A stretch of 64,000 nucleotides of DNA from Candidatus Thorarchaeota archaeon (lineage in GTDB: Archaea; Asgardarchaeota; Thorarchaeia; Thorarchaeales; Thorarchaeaceae): positions 1 to 64,000 of the forward strand of contig PRDH01000003.1 of NCBI GenBank assembly GCA_003345545.1. Reading direction: 5' to 3'. Under the pieces are notes generated by a model. It had not been told where the DNA came from, made no database searches, and saw only the letters and a program-made list of their open reading frames with translations. Below are positions 56,996 to 64,000 of the stretch, piece by piece. The position numbers and the translations under genes are program-made. Each line of letters starts with the position of its first letter. Position 1 is the first letter of the stretch.

Positions 56996-59854
56996 ATGTT
57001 CCTGCTGTCGCGTCTCTCAGCAAGAGCACCAGAAGTGATTACAACACTGGTAATATTCTCACTATCCAGCGGAGTACTTGGAGGCGTGCTGTTCTACATG
57101 GACTCGGCTTCTCCCGACGTCCTGGACGACATGACGTCAGATGTGCCGATTGATATGCAGGTTTCATTCACTCCCCCATTTTACACGCAGAATCTGACCA
57201 ATCCAAATAGTACAACGATGGAAGATATCGAGAACGGTGTGTCTGCTCAGGATTTCGTCATATCTACTGAGAGAGTTGTTTTTGCAGAAGTAGAAGATTG
57301 GAATGAGGAGGACTACCGATATGTTAGGAAAGGCTTCCTTGGCGCAGACTATGGTGCTTTCCAAAGTTTCGCTGATGCAATTGATGCTAGTTTCGAAGAC
57401 CTGACATACGATGACAATTCATGCATTCTGGAGAAGTCACTCTTTCTGAGAATTGGCGCAGAGGTTGGCGACAATTTCACGCTTAGTATGACAGTATACA
57501 ACAGCACTTGGGAATTGGTGGAGCTAGAGAGGACGTTCATAGTCGTAGGAACATTCACATCGAATATCTATATGAATGAGATATTCTGGGACCAGCCAGA
57601 GGTCACATACCTGCAGATGATTACAACGCCAGAAGCAATAAATGCCACCTTCAGTATCATCGGTCATGGACAGTATCACGGAGTCCAAGACAAGATTTGG
57701 GTCAAGTTCGACCATACAGCCATTATCCAATCAGACATAGCGAGTGTGGAGGAGTCTCTTCTCAATGTCAAGAGACGGGTTGAAAATGAGTATCTTCCCT
57801 ACGTGATGATCAACTACAATGACTTCCAGCTCATGGATGCAGTCTATGAGTATACCATCTGGTCGGTAAGTATGCGGACAGTTGCTTTGTCATTCTCACT
57901 TCCAACCATTATAATGGGGGTGATGCTTATCCAGTACAATACTCGATTACTTGCTGACTCTCAGAGGAGAGATGTTGGTACTCTCAAGACAAGAGGCTCG
58001 TCAGGCATGCAAGCTTCTTCATGGGTGCTCAGCAATGCACTCGCGACAGGATTCCTAGGAAGCATTGGTGCCGTTTGCACGGGCATTGCTGCCGCAATAC
58101 TGTCGAGCACAGTGAAGGAACTACTTGTGTTTGACCTAGGGCATCTTGCGGGCTTTACCATCCTTCTTCAACCTGTTGCTGTTGCTGCAGTATTCTTCTT
58201 TTCCTTCATAATAGGAATCATAGTTGCTTTGCCTGCCGCAATCAAAGCGTTACTCATGACACCCTCAGAGGCTCACGCATCGCTTGAGAGTGCTACCCTC
58301 TCAGATTCGGAAAAGATGGGGAGCCCTATTACAGATCTATTGATGATTGGCATAGCAGGTTGGCTGCTCTTGCCAATGATGAGTATGTTTGTCTATTTAG
58401 GGATGGGCGCTTTTGGATCATTTGCCGCGGCAGCGGTGATTATTCCAGTACTAGGTGTCTTTCTCTTTGGATTCGTGCGTTTGCTATCGAGACCAGCTGC
58501 TACAATCAAGGCCAAGATACTTGGGAGAGTAAGACGGCCATCCCTTATCGTGGGCTTGCGACTCATGTCAAGAACAGTCCTTATGTTCAAGAAATCGGAA
58601 GCGATGGGGACAATGTTTGTTGCAATGGTATTCACCGCCGGTATCTTCGCCTCGATTTCAGCGACGACAGGAAATGTCCATATGAAACAGATTTTCATGT
58701 TTCAGACAGGAGCCGACATTGTGGTTGATGTTGATGCAAGCTTCACCAATGTCACGCTGGACCTTCTGGAGAACATTAGCGGCGTTGACGGAGTTGCTCA
58801 TGTAAGCCCGATGTTTCGTACAACCGCCTATGTGCAATACTGGGACTCATACTACTATGGATATCGAGATCACATAAATCGTACAATCTTTGTCTTCGGA
58901 GTCGACCCAGACACTTGGATAGAATCAGCATTCTGGTTGAGTTACTTCTCATATTATGCGTCGCCCAGTTTGTCGATTGCGTTACTCTCAGAGCCAGCAT
59001 CCGATGGCATCAATGTGATTACTTCTTTCAAGCCAGTCGACCATTATACTATGGATTCCACCGGATATTCGTATCCAGTGTATTCCAATTCTATCGACTT
59101 GCAGATTATCACTCCCGAATCGAGAAACATAACCTCGTGTACTATTGTTGATGTCCTGGCTGCCGCTGTCAGTAATTATCCGGGTGTGACATATCTGCCT
59201 GGCGAACCTGATGCTACTGATTTCGTTATAGCTGACCTCGAGTTCATTCATTCGAGCTTTAATACAACTCAGGTTTCAAAGTTCTATGTCGACATAGAGC
59301 CTGATGCAAATTACACAAGAGTCAGTAACGATATCCACGCCATCGCGCCGTACGCTTTCAATGATATCGAGTCGCCCTTCGCCAATATCAATGACGTTCT
59401 CGCATCAAGGGGGACTCAATCCATAAATGGAGCATATACTCTCAATGTGATATTCTCTTTGGTTTATTTGACAATAGGCATATCAATCGTAAGTCTAGTG
59501 CGAGCCAGAGGACTCAGGAAGCAACTCTCAGTGATTCGTGCTCTTGGCGCGCCGAGCAAGTCGATAATCGTGGCAGCTCTCTCTGAAACCAGTATTGGCT
59601 TACTCATCGCGGCAGCAATTGGCTCGATAGTTGGTATTTCTCTTGCTTACCTATTCATGAATTTGCCGCTCATCTATATGGGCGTGGCGACTGCCAGCAT
59701 ATGGTCGCGTCTGCCGGTCTTTCTGCAGATACCTATTCCGTTGCTGCTTACAATAATCGTTGTGTCAATTGGGGTTGCTTTGGCTGCCACATACTTCATA
59801 CTTATTCGAATCTTGGGACTGAACATTGCGGAAGAAATACAATACAATGAGTGA
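56996..59854 (+). CDS. FtsX/LolC-like permease, copy B1
   Basis: The 952-residue protein has the same tandem FtsX layout as its neighbour but is more divergent. The N-terminal segment is SARAPEVITTLVIFSLSSGV, the extracytoplasmic domain follows, then several helices (VALPAAIKALLMTPSEAH loop) and a final FtsX block with LRKQLSVIRALGAPSKSII, the coupling helix. The ATG begins directly after the TAG of copy A1. GGAGGAG overlaps the end of the preceding gene. The partner copy B2 begins at 63878 (MYLSSRIRSSAPEILV). Confidence 0.87.
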   Translation: MFLLSRLSARAPEVITTLVIFSLSSGVLGGVLFYMDSASPDVLDDMTSDVPIDMQVSFTPPFYTQNLTNPNSTTMEDIENGVSAQDFVISTERVVFAEVEDWNEEDYRYVRKGFLGADYGAFQSFADAIDASFEDLTYDDNSCILEKSLFLRIGAEVGDNFTLSMTVYNSTWELVELERTFIVVGTFTSNIYMNEIFWDQPEVTYLQMITTPEAINATFSIIGHGQYHGVQDKIWVKFDHTAIIQSDIASVEESLLNVKRRVENEYLPYVMINYNDFQLMDAVYEYTIWSVSMRTVALSFSLPTIIMGVMLIQYNTRLLADSQRRDVGTLKTRGSSGMQASSWVLSNALATGFLGSIGAVCTGIAAAILSSTVKELLVFDLGHLAGFTILLQPVAVAAVFFFSFIIGIIVALPAAIKALLMTPSEAHASLESATLSDSEKMGSPITDLLMIGIAGWLLLPMMSMFVYLGMGAFGSFAAAAVIIPVLGVFLFGFVRLLSRPAATIKAKILGRVRRPSLIVGLRLMSRTVLMFKKSEAMGTMFVAMVFTAGIFASISATTGNVHMKQIFMFQTGADIVVDVDASFTNVTLDLLENISGVDGVAHVSPMFRTTAYVQYWDSYYYGYRDHINRTIFVFGVDPDTWIESAFWLSYFSYYASPSLSIALLSEPASDGINVITSFKPVDHYTMDSTGYSYPVYSNSIDLQIITPESRNITSCTIVDVLAAAVSNYPGVTYLPGEPDATDFVIADLEFIHSSFNTTQVSKFYVDIEPDANYTRVSNDIHAIAPYAFNDIESPFANINDVLASRGTQSINGAYTLNVIFSLVYLTIGISIVSLVRARGLRKQLSVIRALGAPSKSIIVAALSETSIGLLIAAAIGSIVGISLAYLFMNLPLIYMGVATASIWSRLPVFLQIPIPLLLTIIVVSIGVALAATYFILIRILGLNIAEEIQYNE

Positions 59855-59859
59855 TCATC

Positions 59860-60750
59860 ATGTCGGAAAACCTTGACCAAATCTCGGAACAATACAAAAT
59901 AGTGGTGAGAGACCTTATGAAGGTCTATAGGAGGGGTCAAAAGGAAGTCATCGCGCTCCGAGGAGTCGACTTTGAGGTCAGTGAGGGAGAATTCCTTTCG
60001 ATAATTGGCCCATCAGGCAGCGGGAAGTCAACTCTGCTCAAGATGCTTGGAGCTCTGGACAAGCCAACAGCGGGAGTCATACTCTATGACGGTCATAGTG
60101 TCAATGCCTTGGATGATCGTCGTTCAATGCTTTATCGACGACAGAAAGTTGGATTCGTTTGGCAGATTGGAAACCTAGTTCCAGGGCTTAGCGCCCTCAA
60201 GAATGTAATTCTGCCGATGAAGCTTGCAGGGGCGCCATCGAGCGCTTCGACTGAACGAGCCACCATGCTTCTTGAAACTCTGGGGCTTGCCGACAGAATG
60301 AATCATAAACCCAACCAGCTATCAGGAGGCGAGAACCAACGTGTGGCAATCTGCGTTGCCCTCGCCAACAGCCCGGAATTACTTCTAGGTGATGAGATTA
60401 CAGGAGAGCTGGACTCCGAAACCACAGAGGTTGTAATGGACTCCCTTAAGAGAACAAACAAGGAATTTGGCACGACTGTCATTAACGTCACTCATAATCC
60501 TAAGGTCGCTGAATACGCCGATAGAGTCCTCAGGATTCGTGATGGTTTGATTGAGGGTCAGAAGCACATCCTATATGGTGACATCACTGAGATTGATGCA
60601 AAGGGAAGAATGGTCATACCGGATACAATTCGACGACTTGCTGGACTTGGTAAGAGGGTAGTATTGCGAGCAACCTCAGACGGGCTTCTCATCAGCCCCC
60701 TCGACACCAGTGGTGAAGCCAGTAGTGGCCAAGATGCATCAATAGAGTGA
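59860..60750 (+). CDS. LolD-like ABC ATPase fused to a C-terminal AbrB domain
   Basis: The protein of about 296 residues has Walker A GPSGSGKST (50-58), Q-loop FVWQIGNLVPG, signature LSGGENQRVAI and Walker B ELLLGDE (173-179); the usual Pro after DE is Ile. At 241-280 a swapped-hairpin SpoVT-AbrB unit follows (DITEIDAKGRMVIPDTIRRL, then VVLRATSDGLLISPL), as in AbrB/MazE-type DNA-binding proteins. An Asp/Ser-rich tail ends it. ATG 59860 is preferred to the GTG at 59851 that overlaps the permease stop. A transporter ATPase with a DNA-binding domain suggests self-regulation or a purely regulatory ATPase. Confidence 0.85.
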   Translation: MSENLDQISEQYKIVVRDLMKVYRRGQKEVIALRGVDFEVSEGEFLSIIGPSGSGKSTLLKMLGALDKPTAGVILYDGHSVNALDDRRSMLYRRQKVGFVWQIGNLVPGLSALKNVILPMKLAGAPSSASTERATMLLETLGLADRMNHKPNQLSGGENQRVAICVALANSPELLLGDEITGELDSETTEVVMDSLKRTNKEFGTTVINVTHNPKVAEYADRVLRIRDGLIEGQKHILYGDITEIDAKGRMVIPDTIRRLAGLGKRVVLRATSDGLLISPLDTSGEASSGQDASIE

Positions 60751-60799
60751 AAGATGAGCAATCTCTATATCGGAGCATACGGACCGGGGGTCAGGGACA

Positions 60800-61036
60800 A
60801 TGATGAAAAGCAAACAGAAGATGCCATGGTCATTCTATTCCACACTCGCATCCTTCGGAGTGTTCTTCGCTTCAGCGAATATGTATTTTCTAACTACGTG
60901 GCTCAATCATCCATTCAAATCGGACCTCTGGCTTATTGGTGTCGTCATAGGTCTTGCTTGGCTCGTGTATTCAATTCACATGGTGAGAAGACATCAACAA
61001 GAATTGATTGAGAAGAAGCAACTCGAAGGCAGTTGA
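60800..61036 (+). CDS. 78-residue two-segment membrane protein
   Basis: The frame starts MMKSKQKMPWSFYS, with membrane segments at about 14-32 and 43-59 and a basic helical tail (RRHQQELIEKKQLEGS). It lies between the ATPase-AbrB gene and the second permease A copy, on the same strand. Family unknown; it may be a small accessory subunit of the transporter. A purine-rich GGGGTCAGGG lies just upstream of the double ATG. Confidence 0.6.
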   Translation: MMKSKQKMPWSFYSTLASFGVFFASANMYFLTTWLNHPFKSDLWLIGVVIGLAWLVYSIHMVRRHQQELIEKKQLEGS

Positions 61037-61115
61037 CAGTTGCTATGGCGCAATCAGGTACGGTTTTATGCCAGTCTATGGTGTTTTTTTCCAACAGGGA
61101 GGCCTGAACAAGGAC

Positions 61116-63878
61116 GTGCACCCGACCTTTGACTCACCCATGACGCCTCTAAGAAGAAGGACTGTCACTCTGTTCTGTTTTCTAATGGCAGTCTCTATTC
61201 TGTCATCCATTTTCATCTATGTCGATTCCAACTCGCTGACGACATGGTCAGAATGCAACAGGGATGTCGGACCCGTCGCAATGAGGGTCATAGGAGATAA
61301 TCTTCATTTGGCCTTAGATGAAATAAGAAACATTCCTCATGTCACACAGGCAAGTCTTGTTGAAACTGCCCCGGCCTATCTTAGAATGGATAAGGATCTA
61401 GTCTATGTTGGTTCCCCAGATGATCCTTTCAACCCGACCTTCCTCCTACAGGGAAATGCATATGCTCTCAGTGACGATTTCATTATCAACTTCCCCGAGG
61501 AGTTCGAGATAGTGGAAGGGAGGTATCCTATGAACTCCTCAGAGATAGCATTAACATATGCAGATGCTGCAGAGTGGAACATACCCATAGGTCGAATGAT
61601 GAACTATACACACACTCTTAATGGAGAAAAGCGCACGATATTTGTTGTTGGCTTCTTCAAGCTAGAGTGCTATGATGCAATAAGATATGCAGCTGCGAAA
61701 ATCATTGCCATTGTCACGTCAGATGTGCTGAATCCATTGGCAACGAAGACACTGGGCTACATAGACGTTGATAGGGACATCTTGTCGCCAGGAGATCCCA
61801 GAGGAAGCCTTAGTCTGCTTCTAGGAATCGAAGACAGCATCGCTCGAACCGATCCGTCCGACATGCTGTACTCAAACTACTTTGTCGACAACTATCTTGC
61901 AATGGGGGTACAATCGTATCTGGACTCCCTGAATCTTCAAAGAATCAGACAAATCTCCAGAACACAATCGCTTCTCCTGCTCACAGGAATAATGGGCTTT
62001 CTCGCCGTACGATTCAATATCACCTCACGCGAATCTGAGATGGACTTTCATGTGATGAGAGGAGCCTCTAGAATCAGGATTCTGAGGTTGACTATGGTTG
62101 AATTGTGGTTACTATCAATCCTGTCAAGCGCACTATCTATTGTCCTCGGCCTATTTCTAAGCGGGCTCGCAGGAAGCTCGAATGGCTATCTTGACTTCGG
62201 TTTTGAAGATTCATTTGGGAGTCCACTACTTCTTACCATTGACACTGTAGTCGTACTTGGACTCGCTGGCTTTCTTCTACCCGCAATTGGATATGTGACT
62301 CACAAAGCAATCCGGACTGTCACCAGCGTAGAAACGGGGCAGAGTCAACTGGCAAAGATTGTAAGGAACATTCGACTCGTACGTTGGGATGTCGCTACCA
62401 CTCTACTCGGCATTCTGCTGATATTGACACTGTATATAGGCGGTCAGAGCGTTAGTGGAAATGCAGTCCTTGTGCTTATTGCGAGTCTCGTACCGATTCC
62501 GCTCTTCCTGGCCATTGCCAGCATGTTCAAGAAAAGCATCGTACGGCTGACAATGCCACTCTCCCGTCTTCTGCGTAAAGCTACTGGTAAGATACCTGCG
62601 ACCGTGGGCATTCGAGGCGTCGCGATTAGGGACAATATGGCGCTCCCTGTCATCTTGATCGTGTCACTCACGCTTTCATCATGTCTCATAAGTAATATAG
62701 TGGCAACCAGTCTGCCCAATACTCATCTCTTCCAGACAAGATATCTCATCGGTGGAGACCTATCGTTCCATCTAGACAATGGGGAATTAGGCCAATGGAG
62801 TGACTTCAGCGAAGCTGTTCTACAACAGGAAGATGCGGAAGCAGCCTCACTTGTATCGATCGGATTCCTTTCACTATCGGAAGGAGCTGAAGGAATCGTA
62901 GAATTCATCGCTATTAGCCCGGAGCAGTATCGTCATGTTGGATACAGTCACACAGGGGAGGAACTAGATAGCTCAAGTCAGAGTGGCTTCTTGTTAGAAC
63001 TTGAGGCGAATCCGGAGGGAGCTATTCTTACATCAGACATAGCATCAGAATACAACCTGATCCTTGGGGATACTTTGCGCGTGTTTTCATTCTGGGACAT
63101 CTCAATCACTACTGAATTCAACATCGTTGGAGTAACAGATGCGATTCCACGGCCAAAGGTGATTGGCCAGGCCACATCCGAGTCTGTTGTAGGTACGAGG
63201 GAAGTATGGCTCAACCGCAATCACCTAGGAGCTCTTATCGATTTGAATGCCACGGCAGAAACCTTCCTCTGTGCCAGGGTGTCTGATGGTGCCAACGCCA
63301 CAGAGATTGGCGAAGATGCACTAGAGGACTATGAGTCAGTAATCCATTCCCAGAACGAGTGGTCTTCAGCCACAGCTGAATTGGACTCCTTCTACGCAGT
63401 TCCGAGATACTGCATTGACAGAGCAATTGATAACATGTTGACTATCAATCTGGCATTTTGCATGTTTGCAGCTCTCATCGCCTTTCAGGTCGATAGACAA
63501 CGCATTGACAGAGGATGCAATGCTTTGCTCAAATTGCTGGGCGCTCCCAAGAAGTTGCTCGTGAGAACTCGCTATGCAGAGGTGTTGGCGCTTATCCTCT
63601 TCAGTTTCCTTCTGGTGGCAATATTCAGCTCAATCAGCATAGCAAACACCCTTCGGATCGAGCTACTCGAATACAGTACTTGGCGATATACATTCCCAGT
63701 TTCAATTTTCGCATTCGCAGATTGGAGCGGGTACCTATGGGTAGCCGTGTTCCTGCTTGTGCCATCAGTAGTACTAACGACTGCTCTTTCGACAAGGAGT
63801 GACAAGAGGAGTATTGCTAGTGTACTGGAAGATATAGAGTTGTTTCGAAAAACTCGTTTCGTAGGAGAAACCAGCTGA
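61116..63878 (+). CDS. FtsX/LolC-like permease, copy A2
   Basis: The protein of about 920 residues is a paralogue of copy A1. It shares the opening LRRRTVTLFCFL, the DVGPVAMRV strand after the first membrane segment, the NEWSSATAELDSFY-type pre-helix region (compare NEEWDSVYSRV), and the tandem FtsX block layout. The start is uncertain: GTG at 61116 has GGAGG about 13 bases upstream; ATG at 61140 is an alternative; the frame is open from 61008. A TATA-like GGTTTTATG near 61060 hints at a separate promoter. Its stop overlaps the next gene's start. Confidence 0.82.
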   Translation: MHPTFDSPMTPLRRRTVTLFCFLMAVSILSSIFIYVDSNSLTTWSECNRDVGPVAMRVIGDNLHLALDEIRNIPHVTQASLVETAPAYLRMDKDLVYVGSPDDPFNPTFLLQGNAYALSDDFIINFPEEFEIVEGRYPMNSSEIALTYADAAEWNIPIGRMMNYTHTLNGEKRTIFVVGFFKLECYDAIRYAAAKIIAIVTSDVLNPLATKTLGYIDVDRDILSPGDPRGSLSLLLGIEDSIARTDPSDMLYSNYFVDNYLAMGVQSYLDSLNLQRIRQISRTQSLLLLTGIMGFLAVRFNITSRESEMDFHVMRGASRIRILRLTMVELWLLSILSSALSIVLGLFLSGLAGSSNGYLDFGFEDSFGSPLLLTIDTVVVLGLAGFLLPAIGYVTHKAIRTVTSVETGQSQLAKIVRNIRLVRWDVATTLLGILLILTLYIGGQSVSGNAVLVLIASLVPIPLFLAIASMFKKSIVRLTMPLSRLLRKATGKIPATVGIRGVAIRDNMALPVILIVSLTLSSCLISNIVATSLPNTHLFQTRYLIGGDLSFHLDNGELGQWSDFSEAVLQQEDAEAASLVSIGFLSLSEGAEGIVEFIAISPEQYRHVGYSHTGEELDSSSQSGFLLELEANPEGAILTSDIASEYNLILGDTLRVFSFWDISITTEFNIVGVTDAIPRPKVIGQATSESVVGTREVWLNRNHLGALIDLNATAETFLCARVSDGANATEIGEDALEDYESVIHSQNEWSSATAELDSFYAVPRYCIDRAIDNMLTINLAFCMFAALIAFQVDRQRIDRGCNALLKLLGAPKKLLVRTRYAEVLALILFSFLLVAIFSSISIANTLRIELLEYSTWRYTFPVSIFAFADWSGYLWVAVFLLVPSVVLTTALSTRSDKRSIASVLEDIELFRKTRFVGETS

Positions 63879-64000
63879 TGTACCTATCATCGAGAATAAG
63901 ATCCAGTGCACCAGAGATTCTTGTTGCATTCTTGATTTTTTCTCTCTCTACAGGTGTTGTTGGAGGAGTGCTTCTTTACGTCGACAGCATAGGGCCCGAT
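63878..64000 (+). CDS. FtsX/LolC-like permease, copy B2 (5' end only)
   Basis: The last 123 bases encode 41 residues from an ATG overlapping the previous stop (TGATG). The N-terminus SSRIRSSAPEILVAFLIFSL matches SRLSARAPEVITTLVIFSL of copy B1, and both continue GVVGGVLLYVDS/GVLGGVLFYMDS. This shows that the A/B permease pair is repeated. The rest lies beyond the window. Confidence 0.85.
   Translation, partial: MYLSSRIRSSAPEILVAFLIFSLSTGVVGGVLLYVDSIGPD

Noticed and set aside
1..64000. tRNA, rRNA, transposase, integrase and CRISPR features
   Set aside because: I looked through the gaps and translations and saw none that I could support.

Overview
The window looks like chromosomal DNA of an archaeon, most probably an Asgard archaeon of the Thorarchaeota type. 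This is inferred from gene content, not from any marker gene. The signs are: a geranylgeranyl reductase for archaeal membrane lipids; a tungsten aldehyde:ferredoxin oxidoreductase; an F420-hydrogenase beta-type iron-sulfur protein; TATA boxes placed about 25-30 bases before several starts (some apparently leaderless); a Ras/Rab-like GTPase with a long disordered extension; two longin-domain proteins next to a MinD-like ATPase; and large Thr- or Asn-rich surface proteins held by one C-terminal membrane segment. Genes are dense on both strands. I see no rRNA, tRNA, CRISPR array, transposase or phage gene.

Layout. 1-7 kb: a cut-off tandem SRPBCC protein, a receiver-GAF-PAS regulator, a GbsR-like regulator, a three-PAS histidine kinase, a DUF362 protein and a membrane zinc-ribbon protein. 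7-14 kb: an HtrA-type protease without a visible signal peptide, an ABC-2 exporter operon (ATPase plus two permeases) between two paralogous EamA transporters, and a membrane protein followed by a 57-residue zinc ribbon. 14-20.7 kb: a double PRC-barrel protein, small and zinc-ribbon proteins, a rifampicin-phosphotransferase-like dikinase paired with an AttH/CrtC-like protein, and a histidine phosphatase-like protein. 20.7-32 kb: two surface proteins, a glycogen debranching enzyme, an MFS carrier, GTP cyclohydrolase II and the F420-type protein.

32-38 kb is the most Asgard-like part. It holds a longin-like zinc-ribbon protein, an MFS carrier fused to a helix-hairpin-helix domain, two related longin proteins and a MinD-like ATPase. 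38-53 kb carries a GNAT gene interrupted by an in-frame UGA, the aldehyde oxidoreductase with a 49-residue partner gene, a large polytopic membrane protein, a frameshifted esterase, a GDPD phosphodiesterase, membrane proteins, the lipid reductase next to an acyl-CoA synthetase, a phosphoribosyltransferase, the degenerate GTPase and a C2H2-like zinc-finger protein. 53.5 kb to the right edge is one long co-directional array of LolCDE/MacB-like transporter genes: ATPase, permease A, permease B, ATPase fused to an AbrB domain, small membrane protein, permease A', and the start of permease B'. It looks like a duplicated operon.

The observations most worth a second look are the GTPase-like protein that has lost its Mg-binding Ser/Thr and DxxG motif, the longin/longin/MinD cluster, the MFS-HhH and ABC-AbrB fusions, the in-frame UGA in the GNAT gene, several small genes below usual gene-calling size, and short perfect inverted repeats at many convergent gene junctions. 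All function calls come from reading the translations by eye; no database search was possible.
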